Shown in pieces: positions 8,045-16,521 of a stretch of 64,000 nucleotides of DNA. Made by a program: the position numbers and the translations under genes. The notes under the pieces are model-generated. The model was not told the origin of the DNA. It did no database searches and saw nothing but the letters and a program-made list of their open reading frames with translations. The first letter of the stretch is position 1. Every line of letters begins with the position of its first letter. This stretch comes from Selenomonas sp. AE3005 (GTDB lineage: Bacteria; Bacillota; Negativicutes; Selenomonadales; Selenomonadaceae), in assembly GCF_000686945.1 (NCBI RefSeq), contig NZ_JMME01000001.1:415854-479853 (forward strand), in the 5' to 3' direction.

Positions 8045-9250
8045 TCACTTTAAAAGCGTTTCTAATTTATCTACGATGATATCTGCCAGCTGGCGCTTGC
8101 TCATCAAAGGATAGTTTTCACTCCGGCCATCACGGAAATAGAGCTGCACACGGTTGTTATCCACCGCAAAGCCGGCATCCTTAGCCGATACATCATTGGC
8201 TACGATAAAGTCCAGATTCTTTTTCGCCAGTTTCCTGCAAGCATACTCGGCGACATTGCATGTTTCGGCGGCAAAACCTACCAAAATCTGCTGCTGTTTC
8301 TTTTGCCCCAGTTCCCATAATATGTCAGGATTACGTACCAGGTGCAAAACCAGTTCATCATCACTTTTTTTAATTTTCTCAGGCGCAACCGTCTGCGGCC
8401 GGTAATCAGCCACTGCCGCCGACATGATTACACCATCTGCGCTGTCATACTCAGACAGTACGGCCTCGCGCATCTGCCGGGCGCTTTCGACACGCACGGT
8501 ATGGATATTAGCCGCATCCGGGTCTTTAAGAAACGTAGGCCCGGCTACCAATGTTACCTGTGCACCGCGGCTGGCAAGAGCCTCGGCCACGGCAAAGCCC
8601 ATCTTCCCCGTTGAGTGATTCCCGAGGTAACGTACGGGGTCCAATGGTTCAATCGTCCCCCCGGCTGTTACGATTATTTTCCTGCCGGCCAGGTTTTGTG
8701 TTCTGCCCATATAGGCGCAGACATAGTCCACAATATCTGCCGGTTCCGGCAGGCGTCCCCTGCCTTCCGCACCGCAGGCTAAATGTCCGGCAGCCGGTTC
8801 AATAATCATAACACCACGGCGTTTCAAGGTGGCAATATTATCCTGCGTCACCGGATTTTCATACATATTCGTATTCATCGCCGGAGCCATAATCACCGGT
8901 GCTTTCGTTGCCAGCAGCGTGGTGGTAAGCATATCATCGGCCATGCCGGCCGCAGCTTTAGCCAAAAGATTAGCTGTAGCCGGAGCAATCAGCACTAAAT
9001 CAGCCAGATTGGCCAGGGCTATGTGCTCGACATTGTAATTGGTCACCTTATCCCACATGGAAGTATTTACCGGCTGACCGGTGATTTCCCGGAAGGTCAG
9101 TTCCGTAACAAAACTCGTGGCAGCTTTGGTCATAATGACATGAACCTCAGCCCCGGCCTTGCGCAGACGGCTGGCTATTTCCACAGCTTTATAAGCCGCA
9201 ATGCCCCCTGTTACCCCCAGCAGGATTTTTTTTCCTGACAGCGCTTTCAT
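8045..9250 (-). CDS. coaBC: Bifunctional phosphopantothenoylcysteine decarboxylase / phosphopantothenate-cysteine ligase
   Basis: Two consecutive coenzyme A biosynthesis steps: ligation of cysteine to 4'-phosphopantothenate, then decarboxylation to 4'-phosphopantetheine. The 401-residue length is typical. The N-terminal FMN-dependent CoaC domain has GVTGGIAAYK, PAMNTNMYENP and the catalytic-loop Cys in HLACGAEGRGRL. The CoaB domain follows with TAGGTIEPLDPVRYLGN and STGKMG. ATG at 9250 gives the canonical N-terminus; longer in-frame starts would extend into rpoZ. It lies one base after the rpoZ stop, so translation is probably coupled. Confidence 0.97.
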   Translation of the reverse strand: MKALSGKKILLGVTGGIAAYKAVEIASRLRKAGAEVHVIMTKAATSFVTELTFREITGQPVNTSMWDKVTNYNVEHIALANLADLVLIAPATANLLAKAAAGMADDMLTTTLLATKAPVIMAPAMNTNMYENPVTQDNIATLKRRGVMIIEPAAGHLACGAEGRGRLPEPADIVDYVCAYMGRTQNLAGRKIIVTAGGTIEPLDPVRYLGNHSTGKMGFAVAEALASRGAQVTLVAGPTFLKDPDAANIHTVRVESARQMREAVLSEYDSADGVIMSAAVADYRPQTVAPEKIKKSDDELVLHLVRNPDILWELGQKKQQQILVGFAAETCNVAEYACRKLAKKNLDFIVANDVSAKDAGFAVDNNRVQLYFRDGRSENYPLMSKRQLADIIVDKLETLLK

Positions 9251-9251
9251 C

Positions 9252-9488
9252 TTACAGGTCAGCCTTGGAAATCTTATAGTTAATTTTGCCTTCAGCAATC
9301 TCTTCTAAAGCATTGGTAACGTCCTTAGTGGATTTCATTTCGATATTCTTCAGTTCTTCACCATCTACCAGCTGACGGGCACGCTTGGACGCACAGACCA
9401 CCAGACCATAACGGCTGTCTACCTGGGACATCAATTTATCCGTGGAAGGATTTACCATGCTCATTTCCGGTTTGCTCATTACTTTCAT
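9252..9488 (-). CDS. rpoZ: DNA-directed RNA polymerase omega subunit
   Basis: Small accessory RNA polymerase subunit that aids assembly of beta prime. It is 78 residues, with the conserved omega core SRYGLVVCASKRARQLV and the KSTKDVTNALEEI segment. It overlaps gmk by one base (TAATG) and abuts coaBC, the classic gmk-rpoZ-coaBC order of Firmicutes. Confidence 0.95.
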   Translation of the reverse strand: MKVMSKPEMSMVNPSTDKLMSQVDSRYGLVVCASKRARQLVDGEELKNIEMKSTKDVTNALEEIAEGKINYKISKADL

Positions 9489-10090
9489 TACTTTGCCAAC
9501 TCCTCAAATATTTCCTGATTTTTTTCTACACGGCAGTGTTCCGCCGTACGAATGGCCATAATACGGCTGACAGCTTTTTTCACCGTGTCATTTACAACAA
9601 CATAGCCATACTTTCTGCCATCTTCGATTTCTTTTTTTGCCGAACCCATACGCTTGGCCAGGGATTCAGCAGTTTCCGAACCACGGCCGCGAATACGGCG
9701 TTCCAGCTCCGCCAGAGACGGCGGTACCAAAAAGATAAACAGGCCGTCCGGACATTTTTTCATAACGTTTAACGCACCCTGGGTATCTATTTCCAGTAAA
9801 ATATCTTCCCCGGCGGCTAAGCGCTCCTCGATTTTGGCCAGCGGTGTGCCATAATAGTTGCCATAGACATTAGCATATTCCAAAAAACCGCCCTCGGCAA
9901 TTTTTTTTTCAAAATCTGCTTTGTCCATGAAGTAATAATTCTTGCCTTCAACTTCTCCAGCCCGGGGCTGCCGGGTGGTAGCTGAAATAGAATAAGCCAG
10001 GTCCTGCGCCTGAGTCAGCAATTCACTGCATACTGTGCCTTTGCCGGTCCCCGACGGGCCTGAAACCACTATCAATAGTCCTTTTTTCAT
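9488..10090 (-). CDS. gmk: Guanylate kinase
   Basis: Phosphorylates GMP to GDP with ATP. It has 200 residues, the family size. The P-loop GPSGTGKGT is at residues 10-18, followed by the GMP-binding segment ([18 protein letters not shown]) and the lid region with RIRGRGSET. It overlaps remA by 4 bp upstream and rpoZ by 1 bp downstream, a tightly coupled operon position. Confidence 0.98.
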   Translation of the reverse strand: MKKGLLIVVSGPSGTGKGTVCSELLTQAQDLAYSISATTRQPRAGEVEGKNYYFMDKADFEKKIAEGGFLEYANVYGNYYGTPLAKIEERLAAGEDILLEIDTQGALNVMKKCPDGLFIFLVPPSLAELERRIRGRGSETAESLAKRMGSAKKEIEDGRKYGYVVVNDTVKKAVSRIMAIRTAEHCRVEKNQEIFEELAK

Positions 10091-10380
10091 GCCTCTTCTT
10101 CGTCTTCCTTTTCTTTTTCCGTCTTTACTTCCACATCATCGTCATCTTCAACCCGGTGAGCCACCGTTTCCGGCTGCACCGCCGAGAGAATAACATGGTC
10201 ACTATCCATGATAATAACCGCTCTGGTCCGGCGGCCATAAGTGGCGTCAATCAGGCGTTCACCGTCACGGGCCTCTTGAATAATGCGTTTTATGGGCGCC
10301 GATTCAGGGCTGACAATCGCAACAATACGATTGGCTGAAACGATATTGCCAAACCCGATATTGATGAGTTTGATATCCAT
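10087..10380 (-). CDS. remA: RemA/DUF370 family DNA-binding regulator
   Basis: RemA-like protein, which in Bacillus forms ring-shaped DNA-binding assemblies that activate matrix and osmoprotection genes. The first ~75 residues fit the family closely ([18 protein letters not shown], then [23 protein letters not shown]). An unusual acidic tail of about 20 residues, rich in Asp/Glu with interspersed Lys, ends the 97-residue protein; RemA is usually about 85-90. It lies between yicC and gmk, the standard Firmicute order. Confidence 0.93.
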   Translation of the reverse strand: MDIKLINIGFGNIVSANRIVAIVSPESAPIKRIIQEARDGERLIDATYGRRTRAVIIMDSDHVILSAVQPETVAHRVEDDDDVEVKTEKEKEDEEEA

Positions 10381-10391
10381 TTATATCTCCC

Positions 10392-11267
10392 CTATTCGAT
10401 ATTCTGCACCTGTTCGCGAATCTTTTCGATTTCACTTTTCATATCAACAACCAGTTGGGCGACTTCGGTGCTGTTGGCCTTCGAGCCAATGGTATTTGTT
10501 TCCCGGTTGAGCTCCTGAATCAGGAAATCCAGCTTGCGTCCCACGGGCTCGGCTGCCTGCATGATTTTGCGGAACTGGCCGATATGACTTTCGAGTCTTA
10601 CCACTTCCTCGGTGTAGTTTACCCGGTCCGCATAGATTGCCGTCTCCTGAATAATCCGCGCCTCATCCATTTCCTTACCGGCTAAGGCGTCTTCCACCAT
10701 GGCCAGCAAATGGTTCCGGCGACTTTCCACAATGGCCGGTGCCAGCTGGCAGACAAGCTGGCGCATATCTGCCAGTTTGTCGAGCCGCTGGGCAAAGTCA
10801 GCCTCAATATGTGCCCCTTCGCTGCGGCGCATGGCGTCAAAAGCCGTCAAGGCCTCGGACAGTGCCTGAAACAATACGGGCTGCAAATCAGTCAGCTCTG
10901 TGCTTTGCTCTACCTTGAGAATATCAGGAAAGTTCACATAGACTGCGGCATCATCGGGGCGCGGAATATGCAGTGTATCACTTAGCTCATTAAGTGCCGC
11001 CTGATAGGACAGCGCCAGATTCTTATCCACCCGGATAAGCGTCTTACCTTCCCGTTTGTCAACATAGTTAATAAAAATATCAACTTTGCCACGGGCGGCT
11101 GTCTGGCTTATTTTCTGCCGCAGGGCATCTTCCCACTGGCTAAGCTGCCTGCCCATGTGAAAGTTCAGTTCCAAAAATCGCTGATTGACAGCCTTAAGTT
11201 CCACCGTGACTTTGTAATCAGCGGTTTCCACCGTGGCTGCCCCAAATCCGGTCATACTCTTTAACAT
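10392..11267 (-). CDS. yicC: YicC family protein (predicted endoribonuclease)
   Basis: Member of the YicC family, reported as an endoribonuclease in E. coli. It has 291 residues with the family N-terminus LKSMTGFGAA and the C-terminal segment LDFLIQELNRETNTIGSKAN. It starts within the stop codon of dapF (TAATG) and ends 11 bp before remA. Its substrate in this organism cannot be inferred. Confidence 0.93.
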   Translation of the reverse strand: MLKSMTGFGAATVETADYKVTVELKAVNQRFLELNFHMGRQLSQWEDALRQKISQTAARGKVDIFINYVDKREGKTLIRVDKNLALSYQAALNELSDTLHIPRPDDAAVYVNFPDILKVEQSTELTDLQPVLFQALSEALTAFDAMRRSEGAHIEADFAQRLDKLADMRQLVCQLAPAIVESRRNHLLAMVEDALAGKEMDEARIIQETAIYADRVNYTEEVVRLESHIGQFRKIMQAAEPVGRKLDFLIQELNRETNTIGSKANSTEVAQLVVDMKSEIEKIREQVQNIE

Positions 11268-12115
11268 TATCTGACCTCACAATCTGTGAGTTTGCCGGAA
11301 AACACTAATTCTGCCGGTCCCGTCATAAAGACATGGTTGTTTTCCGCCCACTTAACAATTAACCGTCCGCCGTCTAACTGTACCTCTGCCTCGCGGTCCA
11401 ATTTGTCATTTAAGATACCGGCGACCACCGTAGCACAGGAACCCGTACCACAGGCCAGCGTCACCGCTGCACCACGTTCCCAGACACGCATGCGTACATG
11501 CCGGCGGTCTTTGACCTCGACAAATTCCGTATTGGTTTTTTTCGGGAACAAAGCGTGACTTTCAAACTGTCTGCCCAGTTCATAAATGGGGAAGTTTTCC
11601 GCATCATCGACAAAAATAACACAGTGCGGATTACCCATGGAAACAGCTGTCATTCTGTAGGTCTTACCGTCAACTGTGAGCGGTTCATCAATAACTCTTT
11701 GACCGTCAAATCCAGTTACGGGAATCTCCTCCCCTAACAGATGCGGTTCGCCCATATCTACCTTAACACCGGTCACCTGCCCGTTTTCCAGAATGATTTC
11801 CGGCACCAGAACACCAGCCCCGGTTTCCACGGTAAAGCAAGTTTTGTCTGTCAGGCCAAAATCATAGATATACCGGGCAAAACAGCGAATGCCATTACCG
11901 CACATTTCCGCCTCACTGCCGTCAGTATTGAAAATACGCATACGAAAATCAGCGCAGTCAGATGGCAGCACCACTAAAATACCATCAGCGCCTACACCAT
12001 AATGACGGTCACAAACCTGCTGCGCCAGTTTGGCATAATCGGCAGGTACATCTTGCCGGCAGTCAAACAGAACAAAATCATTGCCACAACCCTGCCACTT
12101 CGTAAATTCCTTCAT
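11267..12115 (-). CDS. dapF: Diaminopimelate epimerase
   Basis: Converts LL- to meso-diaminopimelate for lysine and peptidoglycan synthesis. Both catalytic cysteines are visible: EMCGNGIRCFARY in the first half and LACGTGSCATV in the second. GGGAGG lies 2 nt before an ATG at 12124 and 11 nt before the ATG at 12115. The latter gives the family N-terminus (MKEFTKWQGCGNDFVLFDC) and is preferred, but 12124 remains possible. It is the first gene of the seven-gene operon down to the HTH gene at 7678. Confidence 0.96.
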   Translation of the reverse strand: MKEFTKWQGCGNDFVLFDCRQDVPADYAKLAQQVCDRHYGVGADGILVVLPSDCADFRMRIFNTDGSEAEMCGNGIRCFARYIYDFGLTDKTCFTVETGAGVLVPEIILENGQVTGVKVDMGEPHLLGEEIPVTGFDGQRVIDEPLTVDGKTYRMTAVSMGNPHCVIFVDDAENFPIYELGRQFESHALFPKKTNTEFVEVKDRRHVRMRVWERGAAVTLACGTGSCATVVAGILNDKLDREAEVQLDGGRLIVKWAENNHVFMTGPAELVFSGKLTDCEVR

Positions 12116-12259
12116 GTACTGCATAGCCTCCCGTCTTTTTCATTAACATATATAATAACTGCTTATACGCTTTTTTTCAAGGTTTTTCTCACGTTTTCGC
12201 CCTCATACACCACCAATTTAGTAAATATCAGTAAATTTTGTACTAACAATAAAATTGCA

Positions 12260-12685
12260 GTTTGACAGTCAATGAGTTCTTAAAAATATCCCGTTCATCC
12301 GTGCATAGGGTTCACGGGGGAGTAATTTTTCTGCCTCCAGCAAAGATATTTACAATTGTCACCAACCCGTTGCACCCGTAACAAGAACATCGATGTGCCT
12401 GCCCCTTATCACAGCGAAGAATACATTTAATACATACGTTTCTTAGGGCGGAGGTAGTGATGCTTTTCGCAGTGGAACGACTGTCCGAACGTAGTGAGGA
12501 CTGGCCCACAAACCACAGCCCCTGGAAACTGAGATGAACAATCGCGCCGACTGCTTGCCGGCGCATGTAGCTGGAAAAGTCCATACTTTTGCTGGTGGGT
12601 CATTTAGTGAAACAGCGAAAAGTATTACCACCTCCACCCAACTGAGCTGTAACAAATAAAAGTAAGCAGGCAATGACCGTCAAAC
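12260..12685. repeat. ~425-bp repeated structured element, copy 2
   Basis: Second copy of the element at 2884-3307, same orientation, 426 versus 424 bp. The terminal inverted repeat is slightly longer to the eye (GTTTGACAGTCAATG against GTTTGACGGTCATTG). The 186-nt core (12450-12635) keeps all inner helices. One arm change makes a C-A mismatch, and a loop-side helix ACTG/CAGT becomes ACTG/TAGT, still pairable through G-U. It too lies just after a hairpin terminator of a minus-strand gene. Confidence 0.8.
12655..12683 (-). promoter_or_regulatory. Promoter-like sequence at the right end of repeat copy 2
   Basis: Minus strand: TTGACG (12678-12683), 17-nt spacer, TTTATT (12655-12660); identical boxes and spacing to copy 1. 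Confidence 0.4.
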
Positions 12686-12697
12686 TTCCATAAAAAA

Positions 12698-12731
12698 CTC
12701 CCGTTGACGCGCATTTTTCCGTCAACGGGAG
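12698..12731 (-). terminator. Hairpin terminator after the membrane-protein gene
   Basis: Stem CTCCCGTTGAC (12698-12708) with its complement (12721-12731), followed on the minus strand by TTTTTT, 16 bp after the stop of the gene at 12747. Confidence 0.85.
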
Positions 12732-12746
12732 CTATATGATATTCGT

Positions 12747-13217
12747 TTAAAAAATCGTCCACAACACCAACAGCACAGCCAACAACAATTTAACCCCGAT
12801 TGTCACCAACGACAACAACGTCCAGGGCGAATCCATATCGTCTAGCTGTTCCAGCAGGATAGCTGTCACATCAGCCGACTCGGCCTTTAGGGCACGCAGC
12901 TGATAAAAATTATGAGTTGAATCAATAAACAGCGCTGCCACAGCCAGATAAAAAGCCACTAACTGCCAGGGACGAAAATCAACATACTGATAAGTGAAAA
13001 ACATCCCCACGCAGTCAATAAGCAGCAACAACGCACCGACAATGAAAAACATCCGGCCTATATAAGCTCCGGAAAAGAACTTACCCATGGACTCGATTTC
13101 TTCCCGTTGCTCCTGCTGCTCCTCCTCGTTGTCATTATTCAGCCTGTCCATCAGCATTTTTAAGGACGAACCGGTAACAAACAGCCAAAACAACGCATAA
13201 CACTGTATCATAAACAT
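12747..13217 (-). CDS. Membrane protein of unknown function
   Basis: 156 residues, not recognised. Four hydrophobic segments are visible at about 5-20, 53-75, 82-100 and 133-155. An acidic/Gln-rich cytosolic-type loop (NNDNEEEQQEQREEIE) follows the first. It starts in the stop codon of the UPF0158 gene (TAATG), so the two are co-translated, and a terminator follows. The function cannot be inferred from the partner. Confidence 0.75.
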   Translation of the reverse strand: MFMIQCYALFWLFVTGSSLKMLMDRLNNDNEEEQQEQREEIESMGKFFSGAYIGRMFFIVGALLLLIDCVGMFFTYQYVDFRPWQLVAFYLAVAALFIDSTHNFYQLRALKAESADVTAILLEQLDDMDSPWTLLSLVTIGVKLLLAVLLVLWTIF

Positions 13218-13630
13218 TAGGCATCCTCATATTCCAAAGCATTTTCCTCGCAAAAATCACGAGCCATAGCTTTAAATTGATCCAGACAGAAATTTTCCCA
13301 GGCCTGCTGCAAAAACAAATGCTTTACCTGCTGGCGGAATTTCAGCGCCGGCGAGGTGCCCTGCAAAATGCCGTTCAGGCGTTCCCTGACCTCGGGGCGC
13401 TGGTTATCAGCAAAGCGCTGCATCATTTCCCCTTCTGCCGCATCTACGGCATTGGGCAGCGGCAGATAATGCTGCCAGTCATCTTCTATGTCAAAAACAT
13501 GATTCATGGCCTCTTCCTCGCCTAAATCATCCTGCAGAAAAACAACCCTGCCGCTGGCAATATCAATATATCCCTGATGCATGTCCGACTGAGACAAGGC
13601 CTCAGCCAGGTCCTGTATATTAACTTTCAT
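13217..13630 (-). CDS. UPF0158 family protein
   Basis: 137 residues resembling the uncharacterised UPF0158 family: an N-terminal part with YIDIASGRVVFLQDD, an acidic mid-region and a C-terminal helical part ending FCEENALEYEDA. Probably cytoplasmic. A ribosome binding site GGGGAGG precedes the ATG. It forms a two-gene unit with the downstream membrane protein. No function is established for the family. Confidence 0.75.
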   Translation of the reverse strand: MKVNIQDLAEALSQSDMHQGYIDIASGRVVFLQDDLGEEEAMNHVFDIEDDWQHYLPLPNAVDAAEGEMMQRFADNQRPEVRERLNGILQGTSPALKFRQQVKHLFLQQAWENFCLDQFKAMARDFCEENALEYEDA

Positions 13631-13720
13631 GGGTTTCTACTTACCTCCCCCAAAGAATGTATTTCTATTTTCTACCATTTTGGGAGAAAAAGCAAGAGGC
13701 GAATACTTATTTCTGCCAGC

Positions 13721-15148
13721 TTACTCATAAGGGTCAATAGTTCCCAGAGAATTACCGTCAATATCACGTAATTTTATCGGATTAAGAATTAGCTTATTAT
13801 CCTTAATCCGCAAACCATCTGTATGAACCGTAAAGCCCGCAAACTCAATGGCCACATCATAAAACCTTAAATCACGGTAGCTTTGGTCAAAACGGCCGGA
13901 AATACGCTTGAACGGAATCAGGCTGTAGCGTCCTTCCCCGGAAGTAAAAGTCCCATTGGTCGTTGTTTCTCGGCCGCTGCCTTTGGAATAGAGATTTATA
14001 TCCAAATCCACAGGGCAGGACAAGGAACTTCCGGGCAGGGCCTTTTTCGCCTGCAGATTCTCCCCCTTGCCATGCAGCCAGTAGTAGCGCGTATCGAGGT
14101 CATAGACGCCGTTAGCGGTCAGATGACCGTCATATACATCGGCCTCCACGTCGGAGAAATACAGTTTTTCCCCATCGTAATCAAGACGCCCCATGACATT
14201 TTTAAAGCTCAGTCCGGGAATATGCAGGTCTTTCATCGTAACACGGCCATCACCATCAAAATTATTCAACGGGCCGCGCAGCCGGCTCTCAAAGGTCATT
14301 CTATCATGAATGTTTATGCCCATATCCAGCGATGATGGGTCGACTTCCAAAAAGACCAGCCGCAAATCCCCTTCCGGCACTTCTTCACCGTTAAAATCAA
14401 CCGTGCCCCTTAATTTAACGCCATTACCAATCATCGTGCCGCCAAAAGCGCCCGTGGTAAGGTCAAGTTTCATTTCATCATCGGTGTTTATATCAGCAAA
14501 CAGGTTTACACGTGACAGCAGATAATGACGTGCTTTATAGAAAACCTCCAGCCGGCAGTCCTCAAAGCGCAGCTTTAGACGGATTTTCTTTTCTTCACGG
14601 TCAAAGTTGCTCCAGTCATTTGCCATTTTTTCCGCCCGTTTACGGCGGCGGATTTCGCCAATACGCTTGCGTTCCTCTTCACTTTTGCCGACCAGACTGA
14701 CCTTCTTCTGCCAGTCCTCATCTTTCTCTTTTACCTTCCGCATTTCCGGAGATTGCTGAATGAAATCCACTGACATGTCATCGTTTAAATGAATAGATAC
14801 AGCTGCATTCTTTATGGTCAGTTCCTGCAAAGTGGTGGACTTGATATGACCGATAACAACATCCCAGGGACGGGCCTGAAAACTGCCTTCGGGCACGAGC
14901 AGGAGCAGATGGCCATCGTTATCATACCATTTTAAATTGGTAAAAGTAACATAGCCATTTATATGGGCCACTATTTTTTCAGCCATTACCGTGCCTTTAA
15001 GCATGTCCTGCTCATTCATGGCCTTATTGAAAATACCTGCGGCTCCACGGCTGAAAACTTCCAGTATCAGAAATGCCGTTATACATATAACCAGCACTGT
15101 AGTCCCCAATACTCTTTTCCAATGCGTTCGAAGCCACAATAATTTCAT
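13721..15148 (-). CDS. AsmA-like envelope protein
   Basis: 475 residues: one N-terminal membrane segment (about 13-33), then a long periplasmic region of beta-strand-type repeats typical of AsmA/TamB-like proteins, interrupted by a charged helical stretch at about 133-185 (EEERKRIGEIRRRKRAEKMA). AsmA-like proteins bridge the two membranes and are linked to lipid transport in diderms, so the gene fits an outer-membrane-bearing Firmicute. It lies 2 bp after the SGNH hydrolase gene. The family assignment rests on architecture rather than a short signature. Confidence 0.7.
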   Translation of the reverse strand: MKLLWLRTHWKRVLGTTVLVICITAFLILEVFSRGAAGIFNKAMNEQDMLKGTVMAEKIVAHINGYVTFTNLKWYDNDGHLLLLVPEGSFQARPWDVVIGHIKSTTLQELTIKNAAVSIHLNDDMSVDFIQQSPEMRKVKEKDEDWQKKVSLVGKSEEERKRIGEIRRRKRAEKMANDWSNFDREEKKIRLKLRFEDCRLEVFYKARHYLLSRVNLFADINTDDEMKLDLTTGAFGGTMIGNGVKLRGTVDFNGEEVPEGDLRLVFLEVDPSSLDMGINIHDRMTFESRLRGPLNNFDGDGRVTMKDLHIPGLSFKNVMGRLDYDGEKLYFSDVEADVYDGHLTANGVYDLDTRYYWLHGKGENLQAKKALPGSSLSCPVDLDINLYSKGSGRETTTNGTFTSGEGRYSLIPFKRISGRFDQSYRDLRFYDVAIEFAGFTVHTDGLRIKDNKLILNPIKLRDIDGNSLGTIDPYE

Positions 15149-15150
15149 CG

Positions 15151-16521
15151 TTAATCCTCCTCATCGTGCTGCAGCAGCTTGTCAGCCTGCAGCTTAACCT
15201 GAGGCCAATCTGCGTTGATTTTTTCCCCCATGAGTTTCTTGCCGGAGGCGTCGGGATGCAAGCCATCAAGTCCGTATTCTGTGGGCAGCAGGCCGCCAAG
15301 ACTGGGAATTGCTGCTGCCGTATCAATATGCACCTGCGTACGGATAAAGGCATTTACCACAGCCAGACGCAGCTGCCAGTCCGGAGCAGTGTCCTCTTTA
15401 AAGATATGCTGGATATTATCCGGATTTAAAGCCGGCAGGGTTAAAAGTATCGGTCTTATATCATTTTCCAGACAACGCCGCTGTATTTCCTGCAGGCATT
15501 CAATAACCCCCTGCGGGTCCGCACCGGCACGCAGGCTGTTGCTGCCGGTCATAATCAGCAGATAGCGTGGATGAAAGGGCAGTACATCACGATTGAACCG
15601 TTCAAGTGTCATCTGCGCCGTATCGCCGCTTTGTGATAGGTTTATCGTCGGAAATGATAAATAGCTTAAATAACTGAATTCAAAATCCGCGGGGCCAAAG
15701 GAGAAATGTCCGCCGCCATGACTGATACTATCCCCCAGTACGCCCACTTCCCATTTGTCCTCAGGCGAAACTCTGTAATACTGTGGCTCAGACCAGGTTC
15801 CCCAGGGCTGCCCCTCCGCATCAAAAGACCGCACGCGCCAGTAAAAGCCACGGGCATAAGGCCTGGGTTCCGTATCGTAAAGTTCGGGCATGTCAGCCGT
15901 CAGCACGGCCAGCTGTCTGGCCGCGGGGTTGGTGACAGGATTTTCATCATACAGGACTATTTCATAACTTTTAGCCTTAGCCTGCTGCACCCAATGATAG
16001 ACAGGGTAAAGCAGTACGCGTCCATTCTCCCCGTTATAATCTGCCACCGGCAGCGGTGCATTCATTATGGGAATATCCGCACTCGTCCACAGCTCCTGCA
16101 ATTTACTGAACGTAGTTAAAGGCTTGTCGTCAAAGTCCATGGAACGGACACGCCAGTAAATAGGGCCTTTGCCCAAAACAGCACTGGCAAAATCTGCCAA
16201 GGGAGGATTATAGCGGTTTTGATAAACACGCCGGTTGCGAAACGCTGCTGACGGCGACTCACTATCCGCTTTTATAAAAAGGGGCTTGGAGGTAAAGAAT
16301 TCCACTTCGTAGAATACAGCATTAGTATCCTTTTCCCACTCAATAACCGGTGAAAAAGAAACCGGAGCCGCCTGGCTGGTTGTGAGCATCTCAATATTCC
16401 TGGACTCAGTATCATTTTGTAATTTTTGCTGATAAAGAATCGCTCCTAAAACACCGCCTATAATAAATACCGTCAGCGCAAAAATAAGCATATACGTTCG
16501 GTATTTGCGCAATAACTTCAT
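15151..16521 (-). CDS. Membrane-anchored SGNH/GDSL-type hydrolase
   Basis: 456 residues. An N-terminal membrane anchor (about 11-31) is followed by two modules with the related motifs YWRVRSMDFD and YWRVRSFDAEG, resembling fibronectin-III-like repeats. The C-terminal SGNH hydrolase domain has block I VLGDSISHGGG, block III-like MTGSNSLR and the catalytic Asp/His block DGLHPDASG. The probable substrate is an ester in the cell envelope (polysaccharide or peptidoglycan), inferred only from localisation. It overlaps cca by 4 bp and runs into the AsmA-like gene. Confidence 0.85.
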   Translation of the reverse strand: MKLLRKYRTYMLIFALTVFIIGGVLGAILYQQKLQNDTESRNIEMLTTSQAAPVSFSPVIEWEKDTNAVFYEVEFFTSKPLFIKADSESPSAAFRNRRVYQNRYNPPLADFASAVLGKGPIYWRVRSMDFDDKPLTTFSKLQELWTSADIPIMNAPLPVADYNGENGRVLLYPVYHWVQQAKAKSYEIVLYDENPVTNPAARQLAVLTADMPELYDTEPRPYARGFYWRVRSFDAEGQPWGTWSEPQYYRVSPEDKWEVGVLGDSISHGGGHFSFGPADFEFSYLSYLSFPTINLSQSGDTAQMTLERFNRDVLPFHPRYLLIMTGSNSLRAGADPQGVIECLQEIQRRCLENDIRPILLTLPALNPDNIQHIFKEDTAPDWQLRLAVVNAFIRTQVHIDTAAAIPSLGGLLPTEYGLDGLHPDASGKKLMGEKINADWPQVKLQADKLLQHDEED

